A DNA stretch of 64,000 nt from Tilletia caries (GCA_032718865.1 JALUTQ010000005.1:2294001-2358000); one strand, 5' to 3'. Positions 21,141 to 31,575 are shown, numbered from the stretch's first letter. Program-made: numbers and translations. The notes: a model not told the origin generated them from the letters alone.

Positions 21141-23559
21141 GGGGCCGCCTAAGGACACAACACCCACAGCTAGGCACACAACTAATCACTGCGCACACAA
21201 CTGATCACTGCGCACACAACTGTGGAGAGCGCGCGCGACGCGTCGAAAAGATTGAAAGACAGCGCGTCCATCTCTTTTTCTCGTTCTCTCTATGACCACA
21301 GCAAAATGGCTAACCCATCAACATCAGACATGGACTTCTTCGCCGACTTGGCGGTTGACGCCGCGGAGCTCAACACACCGCAAATGCTTCCTCCCCCTAT
21401 CGACACCACTTTTGACAGCAGTGATGATGCCAAAGCCTATCAGCAAACCTGGGCAGAAGCTCATGGCTATGCTTTGGTCACCTCTCGCTCGGCCAAAGGT
21501 GGCCGCTACCTTTACTTTATCTGCGATCGCGGCGGAGAATACAGAAACACGCGCAAAATCCAGGACGAAGATCGGCAGCGCAAGCATTCAACGCGCAAAA
21601 ACAGCTGCTCGTTCCGTTCCCGCATATTTCTCAAGGTCGGAACCAATGGAGAAGAAATCTGGTCGATCGCAGTGGATTGCGCTGAACACTCCGGACACGA
21701 GGCGTCGGTTTCGACTCTGGCTCATCCTATTTTTGCGGCGATTCGACGTGGCTTCGCGAGAACAGGTCCTTGACATGGTTCGGCATGGCACGAGCGCGCG
21801 ACAGATCGTTCCTTTTTCTCGCCCAGCGCGTCCCCCCTTTGCTGGTAACGGCCAAAGATGTCAGCAACCTCATTCAGACTCATCGACGCGAGAAGCTGCA
21901 AGGCCTGGCCCCGTCGGAAGCCCTTCTCGACTGGCTCGTGGAGCAGAAATGGCCTCATCGTACTCTCCTCACGCGCATCAGCGGCGAAACCCACCGACTC
22001 GATGGCCTTTTTGTTCAGCCATCCCAAAGCGCTCAAGCTTCTCCATCGGTTTGGGACCGTGATCACAGTCGATGCCACATACAACACCAACCAAAACCGT
22101 ATGCCGCTTCTTCATTTCGTGGGTCTGACGAGTTCAAACCGATCCTTCACCGCTGCGCTTGCATTCCTTCCCGACGAAACGACGATGACTTATATGTGGT
22201 CATTCAATGCGCTCAAGGAGATCGCTTTCGACTTCGCCCCGGACGTGATTGTTACGGACGCAGACGCAGCCATCAGCGCCGCCATCCTGAACACTCTGCC
22301 GAATTCTGCGCATGTTCTGTGTCAATGGCACATTCGGCAGAATGTTTCCAAGACCGCACGTCCTTTATTGCAAGACGAGGACGAATTTCAGAGATTTCTG
22401 CACGACTTCGACACGATCAGAGGCGCCCCAACGTTTGATGCACTTGAGGACGCCGTGGACGTGCTTCAAAACGAATGGAGCGACACTTTCCCCGCCTTGG
22501 TGGACTACATTGATCTCAAATTATCCGCCGAACATCTCTGGGTCAATGCCTATATCGACAGACATCCGCATATGGGCACGCGGGTCACGTCCAGGACGGA
22601 GGGTGCGCACGCAACGCTAAAGAAATTTTTGCATTCCCGCCATGGCAATCTGTTCACGGTGACACAAGCGGTCAACAACCATTTTGTTGCCCAGCACACG
22701 CACATCGCCAGCGACTTTCTGAATGACCGCCAAAAAATTCCCTTGCCTGTTCTGGGTGATCCATTCTTTTTCCGAACTCACAGTCAACGTGTCTCGGTAC
22801 GCTCTGAACATACTCAAGACCCAGGATGAACTGGCCCGCCGAGCTGCGGCAAAGGAGAAGGCACGAGAACAGCAGGTGGTGCGAGCTGGAGACGCGGAGC
22901 TGCCGGAACAGTCTCTGCAGGAGTCTGCCTCATCCGATTCACCCTGCTGCATTATCCCTGCGACGATGGGCCTTCCATGCAGGCACACGATGCGCCTCCT
23001 TCATGAGCTGGAATTGCCTTTGCCTCTCACATCAATCCATCCGCAGTGGCGCACGGCAGCCGGTATGGACAATCCTCGTCTTCCCCGCGTCCTCGATCCC
23101 CTCCTGCCTCGCAAAAAAAAGCAGGGACGGCCTTCAACAACGAGCAGTGGCCGAATCCTGACCGGGAACGAAAAAGGCCGAGCAGCAGCATGCCAAAAGC
23201 AAGCGGCGTTGTCGCAATTGTCATCAGCCATCGCACGACTCCGCTCATTGTCCGCAGCCGTGCGGCAAGTGCCAGTCTACCGCTCATAGGCTCAACCAGT
23301 GCCCCGAAGCGTAGTCTCTGCCATTCCTCGGTCTCTCAGCCTTCTGCATGCATCCATGGGAATTCTTCCTTTCTCTTCATTTCATTTTTTTGACTCTCGA
23401 CTTCAATATGATTTTTCCGTTTCTGGTTCATCTGCTGCCTCCTCCATTCTTCCGTGTGAACAGTGACCACCTTCACACAGTTGTGTGCGCAGTGATCAGT
23501 TGTGTGCGCAGTGATTAGTTGTGTGCCTAGCTGTGGGTGTTGTGTCCTTAGGCGGCCCC
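21141..23559 (+). mobile_element. Full-length FAR1-type MULE with 84-bp perfect terminal repeats
   Basis: Inverted repeats of 84 bp (21141-21224 and 23476-23559) match throughout by eye. They start GGGGCCGCCTAAGGACACAA and contain three spaced copies of CACACAACT. The element is flanked by the 9-bp direct repeat AGACGTCGT (21132-21140 and 23560-23568), the size expected for Mutator-like elements. It encloses a single transposase gene with several single-base frame breaks. It lies 119 bp upstream of the VPS2 start codon and 20 bp beyond the Tc1/mariner-like element. Confidence 0.9.
21306..23314 (+). pseudogene. MULE transposase (FAR1/SWIM type) with five +1 frame breaks
   Basis: The start is the ATG at 21306 (MANPSTSDMDFF). 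An N-terminal FAR1-like zinc-binding/WRKY-GCM region follows (GGRYLYFICDRGGEYRNTR, then KNSCSFRSRI and DCAEHSGHE). The MULE catalytic core has D in TVITVDATYNTN, D in VIVTDADAAI, the CQWHIRQNV box and E in RTEGAHATLKKF. A SWIM finger follows (CIIPATMGLPCRH). The last stretch, in another frame, has two CCHC knuckles (CRNCHQPSHDSAHC and CGKCQSTAHRLNQC) before TAG at 23312-23314. The reading frame advances by one at about 21750, 21820, 22005, 22770 and 23172. Four of these fall in runs of five T or five A, and removing one base at each would give one continuous frame. All catalytic and zinc-binding motifs survive, so the breaks are recent or in need of confirmation. Confidence 0.85.
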
Positions 23560-23678
23560 AGACGTCGTTACCGCCGACCAACAGAACCAGGCGCTGCCGT
23601 CCAACACAACGTCGTCGACGATCTGCTCCAACATCAACTTGCACTGGCACGCTTTTCAATTCAGACCAGTGCGCAAAT

Positions 23679-24656
23679 ATGGCCTCAATCATCGAGAGCC
23701 TCTTCGGGCGAGCGAAGACGCCGGCGGAGCGTCTGCGCGAACATCAGCGCAGTCTGCAGAAGGCCGTGCGCGAGCTCGACCGCGAACGTTCCAAGCTCGA
23801 GCAGCAGGACAAGAAGCTCATCATGGACATCAAGAAGGCCGCCAGGGACGGGCAGATGGGCGCGTGCAAGGTCATGGCGCGCGATTTGGTGCGGACGAGG
23901 AGACATGTGCAGAAGTTTGTGCAGATGCGGACGCAGCTCCAGGCTGTCAGCTTGCGCATACAGACGCTCAGGAGTAACCAGCAGATGGCGGAGGCGATGA
24001 GGGGTGCAACCAGGGTCAGTCTTTTCTTCCTTGAACTCCACCTTCTTGGTCAGGCGTCTCTACTGACGTGCTACGCTACATTATTCGTCTTCCAGGCAAT
24101 GGGCATGATGAACCGCAGCATGAACCTGCCGGCGATCCAACGGATCATGCGCGATTTCGAGCGCGAGACACAAACCATGGACATGAAGGAGGAGATGATG
24201 GGCGATGCGGTCGATGAGGCCATGGACGAAGATGCAGACGGGATTGGCGAGGAAGAGGAAGGGGACGCCATCCTCGGGCAGGTGCTGGATGAGATCGGAG
24301 TCAGCCTCGGACAACAGGTGAGATGCTTCGTCCCCACTTGTCTACTCTCAGCTCGATAAGCGGGAAACCCATGCTGATTTCCATCGTGATATCTGCCTTT
24401 ACAGCTCACGGATGCGCCCACGGGTATAGCCGCCCCATCCGCGCTAGCAAACCCGTCCCAACGCGTAGCCATCGGCGAAGGCGTCGGCGCCGCTGCGCCT
24501 TCCTCGTCTTCGAACCCAGGCGCTGGAGGACCAGTCGGAGGGAACCCGCCATCGGTTGGTGGTGGAGGGGCTAGCGGAGGTGGTGGTGGGGGTGGGGGTG
24601 GGGTGAGCGACGACGATGCGCTCCAAGCGCGGCTTAACAGTCTGAGGAAAGACTAG
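23679..24656 (+). CDS. VPS2: ESCRT-III subunit Vps2/Did4 (CHMP2-like)
   Basis: Vps2 polymerises with Vps24 and Snf7 on endosomal membranes to bud and cut intralumenal vesicles, and it recruits the AAA ATPase Vps4. Three exons (23679-24014, 24096-24317, 24405-24656; introns 81 and 87 nt, GT-AG) give 269 residues. The N-terminus MASIIESLFGRAKTPAERLR is basic and amphipathic, as in CHMP2. Long charged helices follow (to about residue 150), then an acidic region (DEAMDEDADGIGEEEEGD). The last residues, DDALQARLNSLRKD, are a good MIM1 motif for binding the Vps4 MIT domain. It is longer than usual because a Gly/Ser-rich linker (about residues 220-250) precedes the MIM1. The start is the first ATG after the MULE insertion, which lies 119 bp upstream and may have displaced the promoter. 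Confidence 0.93.
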
Positions 24657-25130
24657 GGCGGAGGCGCGGACTCACCTTGGCGGCCTACGTCGGTTCGCTC
24701 TTCCCACTCACCACCGCGATGAGGTTCAATCCCCGACATGCGATCCGGACTTGCTGTTCCTGATCTCGATGCCCGCTCAGCTATCTATCGAGGCCGTCGT
24801 TCTCGATCTCATCCGAGTTTCACCACAAGGTCCACTTCGACCTCGGAGCTGTACAGGCTGACCCTTTCGGCGCCAGCGTCCTGTTTCTCGGACGAGGGGA
24901 GGATCTTCAAACCCGGAAACGTTGCGAGGCCTTCCTCCATGACTCTGTCAGCCTTCTTTTTGTACCAATACACGTCTCCATTCTTGTGCCCTTATCCCAT
25001 GTGTTGGACTGCGTGTTGCCATGCAGCATCGCCACGGAAGTGAGAAAGACCAACACCGCGCGGACCTCGCGCCTTGACGTTCTTCGCGCTCCTGTGACCT
25101 GTCCCAACCCGCCGTTGACTTGCATCACGA
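24657..25130. other. Intergenic interval, no recognised gene
   Basis: Short frames on both strands, none convincing. It probably holds the VPS2 3' UTR and the promoter of the next transcript. Confidence 0.5.
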
Positions 25131-25331
25131 ATGGTTGCGTTTCCTCCTCGTCGTACCTCTCCCCATCCTCTCGTCTTCATCGCTCTCACCGCAGTCGCGT
25201 TTGGAACCTTTGCGTACGCTGTCCAGCACCAGCATCAGAAGAAGAAGAGATTTGAAGACAATCGGATCCCTCATCCCAATCCGCTCGTCCCACCGAGCCA
25301 TCATCCCGCTCAGAACACCAAAGCTTCGTGA
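25131..25331 (+). CDS. Hypothetical 66-aa single-pass membrane protein
   Basis: The frame begins [21 protein letters not shown] in a favourable context (GAATGG). It has one hydrophobic segment at about residues 14-31, flanked by basic residues (PPRR before, KKKR after), and a short Pro-rich tail ending KAS. The topology would suit a small inner-mitochondrial or ER anchor, but I recognise no family. It ends only 59 bp before the start codon of the kinase at 25391 and is in another frame. It could therefore be an independent small gene, an upstream ORF on the kinase transcript, or part of an alternative 5' exon; I found no splice pair that joins it in frame to the kinase. Confidence 0.4.
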   Translation: MVAFPPRRTSPHPLVFIALTAVAFGTFAYAVQHQHQKKKRFEDNRIPHPNPLVPPSHHPAQNTKAS

Positions 25332-25390
25332 TCTGCCCTCCCCGCTCCCGCTCCCGCCCCCACCCTCACCCCTTTGCTCGCCTTAATATC

Positions 25391-26244
25391 ATGTCCAAGT
25401 TCGATCCCAAGAAGGTCACCGTCATCTTTGTCCTCGGCGGACCCGGGTCCGGCAAGGGCACCCAGTGCGCCAACCTCGTCCGCGACTACGGATTCACCCA
25501 TCTCTCCGCCGGAGACTTGCTTCGAGCCGAACAGGAACGGGCGGGTTCACAATATGGCGACCTGATCCGCGACTACATCAAGGAAGGCAAGATTGTGCCC
25601 TCGGAGGTGACCGTTGCCCTCCTGGCCAACGCCATGTCGGACGCCCTCTCCAAATCCGAGCACAAGGGCGGAGTCCTCCATGCCATCTCGGCCGCACTGC
25701 ACCACCACAAATCTGAGCCGAAGGGCCGATTCCTTGTCGATGGGTTCCCGCGTCAGATGGACCAGGCCCTCGTGTTCGACAAGGAGATCTGCGAGAACAA
25801 GTTTGTGCTGTTCCTTACGTGCACCGAGGAGATTATGCTCGAGCGTCTTCTTGACCGCGGCAAGACGAGCGGCCGGGCTGACGACAACACGGAGTCTATC
25901 AAGAAGCGATTCCGTGAGTACATTTTCCTTTCCTGTGATTTGGATTTGCCACCATGGTTCGGTCCTCCTTTTCGTTCGGTCCTAATTTTCCGTCGCTAAT
26001 GTGTCTTCTTGATTACACTGCAGACACCTTTGTCGAGACTTCGATGCCCGTCGTGGAGCACTACCGAAAACTAGGCAAGGTCGTGGAGGTCAGTTCCGAT
26101 TCCTTCCCCCCCTTTTGACGTCCGATTCCCTGGCCAACGAATTCATGTGCTGACGTCTTCTACCCGCAGGTCGACTCGACCAAGTCCAAGGACGAAGTCT
26201 ACGCCGAGATCAAGGCCGCGGTTGAGAAATCCCTCGCTGCTTGA
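25391..26244 (+). CDS. URA6: UMP-CMP kinase (Ura6 type)
   Basis: It transfers phosphate from ATP to UMP or CMP, making the diphosphates needed for nucleic acid and UDP-sugar synthesis; the enzyme is cytosolic and nuclear in yeast. Three exons (25391-25913, 26024-26088, 26170-26244; introns 110 and 81 nt) give 220 residues, the normal size. The P-loop is [17 protein letters not shown] (about 13-29). The NMP-binding part is [20 protein letters not shown] and [23 protein letters not shown] and the LID-border [15 protein letters not shown] follow. The C-terminal helix ends [10 protein letters not shown]. The ATG at 25391 gives [13 protein letters not shown], the usual N-terminus. It converges on the NDUFS6-like gene 368 bp downstream. 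Confidence 0.95.
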
Positions 26245-26612
26245 GCACTCCTGCGTACTCGCTCGCTCTTTCCACATATCGTCTGATGCACCATCTATAC
26301 CATGTATCAGCTGATGGATTCCATATTCCATAATGATGACGTGTTTATCCTCAGTCTTCGGTCTCTTCTCCTGCTTAAGCATCTCCCAGTCGATTGAGCA
26401 AAGAATACGAGTTCCTTATTCGAGTGGAGAACGGGGCCCAGTTGCTCCTTGTAGATTTCTGATTGACGTGGATGGGAAGTGAAAGATCCTGACATGGCGC
26501 CCCGTCTTTCCTGGAAGGACGTCACTTTATGCCGGTTGTGTCCGCCGATAGAAGCTGCTCTTGGCAGCTCTGTCTTCTACGAACAGACAGACAGATGGCT
26601 AGACCTCTTTGT

Positions 26613-27246
26613 CTAGTGGTGCGCCGCGGTGTCGAGCTCGTACTTTAGGCCGCTGCGAAATCAGAGGAATGTGTGGATGAGCATAGATTCGCACCAAAGA
26701 CAAGCTGAGCGTCCGTTTCACCAGCATGGAAACTCACCAGTACGTGCATGCCTTGGGGCCAGGCTTGTCCAGGTTGATGAAGATCTTGGGGTGTCCAAGC
26801 GGACCCCCACCGCCATCACAGCTGACCACGCGCTTGCTGCTCAACCGCACCGGCTCACGCTGGATCATGGCCATCGCACTGAGCGGCTGTGGCTGCATGT
26901 CCATCTCCATCTGCTCGAATCGGGGGCCACGCATCGCGTGCTCGCGCGTGTTCTGGCCTTCCGACCACGTCGTCGGGTAGTTGGGCGATTGCGTCGAGGG
27001 AACGTGGGGCGGGGTGTGCACTTGCGCGATGGCCGGTTGGCGCACGTTCGGCACGTTCGAGGACGAAGGCGCGGATGGGGGGCGGGGGAAGTCGCCTTGT
27101 GATGTCGTTGATGATGAGGAGCCTGACCGTCCTTGGTCCGAGGCCCGGGCCGAGGTTGCGAAGGAGGCGCGCGCGACACCGGCCGCACCGACGCGCGAGG
27201 CAGCGGACCGGGCGGAGAAGAGCGCTGCGGCTGCTACACTCGACAT
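26613..27246 (-). CDS. Complex I zinc-binding subunit, NDUFS6-like (13-kDa type)
   Basis: This accessory subunit of NADH:ubiquinone oxidoreductase sits on the mitochondrial matrix arm and binds zinc. Two exons (27246-26738 and 26652-26613, intron 85 nt) give 182 residues. The N-terminus (MSSVAAAALFSARSAASRVG, then SFATSAR) is an Arg/Ser/Ala-rich mitochondrial presequence. The middle is Pro/Ser-rich and probably flexible. The C-terminal zf-CHCC domain reads VVSCDGGGGPLGHPKIFINL, then PKACTYCGLKYELDTAAHH. The Cys, His and CxxC ligands are all present, but the last CxxC half is coded by the tiny second exon, so an annotation of exon 1 alone would lose it. Its presence shows that the fungus keeps complex I. 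Confidence 0.93.
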
Positions 27247-28313
27247 TTTGTTGGAGAGCGGGGGGCGAGCAGAGACGAGGCGAGCGAGAAGAATCAAATG
27301 ACCTTGCGTACAGATGATCGTGCTCCTCCTGGCTGCGACTTGCGAGACTGCTGCTGTGGGTGGCCGGAGGACTGGGAACTCCCGCATAGCAACAACGAAT
27401 GTAGTAGTACCTCTCGCTCCCCAAATCCAGGAATCATACTTCCTCAATGAACGAGACACCAAATACACACAACAACCCCCTCAGACGTCCTGCATTCTGC
27501 TATCTTCTTATTATTTCCGAGCCGCCCAAATATTTTCGGTGCTGTAGCGAGTGTTCGGACAGAGTTGGCTGGAAGCTGGGCAGAAGTGGTTCAAATCCTG
27601 GGAGCCTCCTGGGAGACCTGCAATTTTACCCTCCTTTGAGAGCCACGGGGAAGAAACAGTGAACTGACGTACAAAGCATGGCTGAAAGAGGGCCTGTTGG
27701 ACTGCTAAAAATCAGAGGAGCTCTGGATGGCTTCTTTGGCGCCCGGAAGAGCTGTTGCTGTGTGGTAGGGATGGTCGATTCTGTGGTTGGGCTGGGTTGC
27801 GGATCTCACTCGACGACACCACGGCGCCATCTTCTTGCTCCTCGACCAGACACCATTCTTTTCCACAGAGATGCCTCAACGAAGCCTACGATTGGCCTCG
27901 TAGTATTTTTCAGAGCAGGCAGAGGTGCTTCTGCTGCGTCGAGGATGGGCTTGAAGGCTGAGGCCGGAGTGGTTGTGATTCTGCAGGCTATCTGGCAAGC
28001 CTTGAGGGACACTTGTGCAACACTTGGCACTTGGGACATGCAAAAGGTCATCCAGCGATCCACACAGACGACCATGTTCAAAACCGGGCCCCAGAGACTG
28101 ATAAAAATCAGAGCACTTCGGCGGGCCCTGCCATCGCCGTCCTGGCCTCAGTCACAGGCCTTGGGAGCGACCGAGGTGCTCTGTCATCTGTGGCCAACCT
28201 GATTCCTTGCCATGGCTCGGCAACTAGGAGGCCGAAGTTGGCCGGTAGGGGCAGCTTGAAATTTTGGGATCGTTTCAGGTCGGACCTCGACCTGGAGCTC
28301 GTACGTACGTAAT
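27247..28313. other. Intergenic interval, no recognised gene
   Basis: It contains the promoter side of the NDUFS6-like gene and about 0.8 kb without a credible coding frame. Two loosely similar words (CTAAAAATCAGAGGAGCTC near 27706 and ATAAAAATCAGAGCACTTC near 28101) suggest old repeat remnants. Confidence 0.5.
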
Positions 28314-28963
28314 TAGAGCGTGTCCTGCTGCACAGTTGCTGTGCTTTGAAATTCCACAGCAAAACAGCGCAGGGACAAAATTTTGTCCCCCCGCTTTGAA
28401 AGCTTTGCTTTTAATAATTTCCCAAAGCAAGTCCAGCAGGACAAACAGCGTGCTCTGCGAGCGTGCTTTGCTCCAGGCTTCGGCCCGATCTTACCGTGAA
28501 GCAAAAACCACGTGGGAGAAAAAAATCAGGCGCCGTAGTCACCCTCAATAGGGAGTCTTCCATTGCACACATAGCACTTCGAATGTGTCACCCTTCCTCA
28601 CCGTTTTCCTCGCTGACCATACAGACGCGGAAGCTAGCCTTTCCAAGGCTGATATCGAGACGAAAGAAGAGGAAAAAGATGCGACGGTGAGCTGTGGTAT
28701 GGCTGGATTCCATGGTGATCGCCATGTGGTTGGCTCGCGTGGAGAATTTCAAAGCAAAGCAAAAAGTCAGAGCGACCTCCGGAGGTCGATTTGGATTTCG
28801 TGCTTTGGAAGGCCGATTTGCTCCGGAATTCCAAAGCAAAGCGCGATTTTGGCGTGCAGCAGGACAGGATTTTCCGGGCGTGCTTTGCTTCATAAATTTC
28901 AAAGCGTGCTCCGAAATTTCATATGGGGAAAATCCCAAGCAAGTGGCTGCAGGACACGCTCTA
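28314..28963. mobile_element. 650-bp MITE with CAAAGC-rich subterminal repeats
   Basis: Inverted termini GAGCGTGTCCTGC (from 28316) and GCAGGACACGCTC (to 28961) are bounded by TA on both sides. The interior repeats GCTTTGAAATT and AATTTCAAAGC, plus shorter GCTTTG/CAAAGC words, more than a dozen times. TA flanks suggest the Tc1/mariner group, although the sequence TTA...TAA at the ends leaves PIF/Harbinger possible. It ends 170 bp before the oxidoreductase start codon, so its right part may act as promoter or 5' UTR. Confidence 0.75.
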
Positions 28964-29133
28964 AGCTGCAGCTCCATCTACATATGGATCTACATCGGCT
29001 CACCTTTTTCTTGCATTCTCCTGACTCCTGCCCTCATCTTGGACACCTCCTGGCGCGACCTTCTCTGAGCAGGTCGCCTTACACTTGTGCTCTTTCTCTA
29101 TTATCTTACAGCTCCAGCCCGACACCACCAACC

Positions 29134-31575
29134 ATGGCCGAGGTTCACGCAGCTCAAGGGCAACAGCAGCGACGCTCCGTGCGCGTGGCCATTGTCGGCT
29201 CAGGCCTCACAGGTCTTTCCGCCGCGTACTTCCTCACCAACGAACTGCGATCAGCCGCGTCGTCGTCCGAGCCTCCTGTCGATGTCGAAGTGGAGCTATT
29301 CGAGCGGGCGCCGAGGTTGGGCATGGACGCGTCTTCCATATCGGTAACCGACCCTTGCTCACAGAAAAGCCTGCGCATCGACGTCCCCATGCGCGCTTTC
29401 AATGCAGGTGTGTGTATATTTTCCGCCTCCTTCTTCAGTCGGAAAGACTCGTCCGGTCCCTCAAACTGGCTTACTGACTGTTCTTCTTCGTGCGCTGAAC
29501 TCACAGGCTACTACCCTGAGCTCCTTGCCCTATATCGGCGCCTCAACATCGCACGTCGACCTTCCAACTTCTCCTACTCCTTCGCCAGCGTCGCAGCCGC
29601 AAGCTCCGTCTCCCGGTCCGAGAGCAACAGCACTACCTTGCGCGTCCCCTCGCCCTCCTTCATCTACCTCGGTTCCTCCGGTGCGAAGGGGACCCGCATG
29701 CCCTCCATCTTACGCCGCGCCATCCCAACGTTCCGTATGCTCGATGCTCGACGCGCATGGGCCGCACTCTGCTCTATTACTGCATACTGGACTCGACTCT
29801 TACTCTACATCCTCGGATACCTGCACTTTCTCGTCCTGTGTCTTTACCATTCCTGGCTCGGACACACCCGCGATCCGGCCCACCCGATCGCAACCCTCAC
29901 CCTCGCAGAATGGTCTCGTGCGAATTGGGTCAGCTCATATTTTATGGACGACATTCTCGTTCCAATTCTGAGTGCGTCACAAACCGCAACCGACACGGCC
30001 ATCTGGCAGACTCCGTGCGCCGAAGTGCTCGAGTTTACCGCTCTCATGTTCGGGGAGAACACCTTTTTGGTCGCAACAGGTATTCACACTGTCGTTACCG
30101 CGCTCACCTCACGCATGGGCCCGAATGCGCTCCATCTCAGCTCGACCATTCTTGAGATGCGCCCGAGCCCTACCAAACCCGGCGCCGTCTTATTCAGAGT
30201 CGCCCAGGCCGAAGAAGATGGAGAGGGCCAGGGGCAGCAGCAGGATACCGTCGTGCGCGAATTTGACGGATACGACTATGTGATCTTTGGTCTTCAAGCG
30301 AACCAGACCGCCCAGATTCTGCGCGCGTATGAAAAGCTTCTGACGGCCGACCGTTCTACTACCTTTGACGCGACACAGCAAAAGCATAGGTCGCACTTGC
30401 GCGAGACAATCCATCAGCTGGAACAGTTTCCCTACGAGCGTAGTGTGGTGATCAATCATACCGACACGCGGATGCTTCCGCCTGAGCAGGATCGATGCGA
30501 TCTCAACATGATCTCCCCGGCGCCTCGGGGCTCTCAATCTCGCTTCCCATCGCAACCTCACCAGAACGGCGATGCCGGGCTTGGGCTTGGGAGTGATGAG
30601 GAGGAGGACGAGGGTGCGGTGGATCGGCTCCTGCGAGACCCTTCCAATGGACTTGGTGCAATCGCGAAGGGGCAAAGTTCGAGTTCGAACGGGATGAATG
30701 GGAACGAGTCTGGGCAGACAACACCCTCGCATGATGCATACCTCCTCGCGCCAGAAGGATGCACCATGGTCACCCACCTCATCAAACACTACACCCGACC
30801 AATCGCCTCCCCCTCGTCATCCACTCCTTCCTCATCCGACCCTGACTCAGGCGCGGCATCAAGGTTCCCCGATCTGCCGCTTCTTGCTCATGGGAGACAA
30901 GGGGCGGTAAATGGCCACGCCCAGCAGGATCGGGAGCATGCGGCTGCTCGATCGGTCGATGATGTTCATGACGAGCCGGGAGCAGCGAGCAACGGAGCTG
31001 CATCGCATCCGAACGGAACGGTAGTGTCGACGTCCAATGGTTCTGCAGCTACAGAGGAGGGGGAGGGCGAAAGTGTCCTTTTCATGCAAACGACGAACCC
31101 AATGGCGCCGTACCTTCCCCGTCCCGAGCTGATCCTCAGCATCAGCCATTTCGAACGAGTCGTACCCACCGTCCGCGCCAAAGCAGCCCAGGGACATTTC
31201 TTCAAGTGGGCGAAGGTCGGCAATTCGCAGAAGACGACGACGACGATCACGCGTTCTCGTCAACGGTCGAAGGGCGACAACAAGACCGATGCTGGTCGCT
31301 TTATCTTCCCGACGATGGGACGGTACCTGTCCGCCCTTCTACCGCCTGCACCACGCTCGCAGTGGAAGGTCGAGCTCGGTGACCTCCAGCGGCAAGACGA
31401 CGAACCAGCAGAAGACCGCGGACCGGGATTGCTCGTGGCGGGCAGCTGGGGTCCGCCTGCGATCCCGCTGTTGGAAGGGTGCGTGACGAGTGCGAGGTTG
31501 GCGGTGAGTGAGCTGCTGCGACGGGAGGGGACGTACTCCGTCGTTTGTGAGGAGCTGGCTGCGAGTGCGTTGTGA
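29134..31575 (+). CDS. FAD/NAD(P)-dependent oxidoreductase (amine-oxidase-like fold)
   Basis: Two exons (29134-29407, 29507-31575; intron 99 nt, which happens to be open in frame) give 780 residues. The ATG sits in a strong context (ACCATGG). A Rossmann dinucleotide-binding motif is at about residues 17-35, RVAIVGSGLTGLSAAYFL. It is followed by VEVELFERAPRLGMDASS, where Glu would bind the ribose of FAD. IDVPMRAFNAGYYPEL resembles the predicted NAD/FAD-binding oxidoreductases of the COG2907 type. A hydrophobic stretch near LLLYILGYLHFLVLCLYHSW may be a membrane anchor. The C-terminal motif GLLVAGSWGPPAIPLLEGCV is the typical second FAD-contacting segment. Low-complexity inserts occupy about residues 435-620. 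Substrate unknown. A MITE abuts its upstream region. Confidence 0.8.
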   Translation: MAEVHAAQGQQQRRSVRVAIVGSGLTGLSAAYFLTNELRSAASSSEPPVDVEVELFERAPRLGMDASSISVTDPCSQKSLRIDVPMRAFNAGVCIFSASFFSRKDSSGPSNWLTDCSSSCAELTGYYPELLALYRRLNIARRPSNFSYSFASVAAASSVSRSESNSTTLRVPSPSFIYLGSSGAKGTRMPSILRRAIPTFRMLDARRAWAALCSITAYWTRLLLYILGYLHFLVLCLYHSWLGHTRDPAHPIATLTLAEWSRANWVSSYFMDDILVPILSASQTATDTAIWQTPCAEVLEFTALMFGENTFLVATGIHTVVTALTSRMGPNALHLSSTILEMRPSPTKPGAVLFRVAQAEEDGEGQGQQQDTVVREFDGYDYVIFGLQANQTAQILRAYEKLLTADRSTTFDATQQKHRSHLRETIHQLEQFPYERSVVINHTDTRMLPPEQDRCDLNMISPAPRGSQSRFPSQPHQNGDAGLGLGSDEEEDEGAVDRLLRDPSNGLGAIAKGQSSSSNGMNGNESGQTTPSHDAYLLAPEGCTMVTHLIKHYTRPIASPSSSTPSSSDPDSGAASRFPDLPLLAHGRQGAVNGHAQQDREHAAARSVDDVHDEPGAASNGAASHPNGTVVSTSNGSAATEEGEGESVLFMQTTNPMAPYLPRPELILSISHFERVVPTVRAKAAQGHFFKWAKVGNSQKTTTTITRSRQRSKGDNKTDAGRFIFPTMGRYLSALLPPAPRSQWKVELGDLQRQDDEPAEDRGPGLLVAGSWGPPAIPLLEGCVTSARLAVSELLRREGTYSVVCEELAASAL

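Noticed and set aside
21775..21835. Introns to explain the frame changes in the MULE transposase
   Set aside because: Available GT-AG pairs would delete conserved residues; single-base loss in short runs restores the family pattern exactly.
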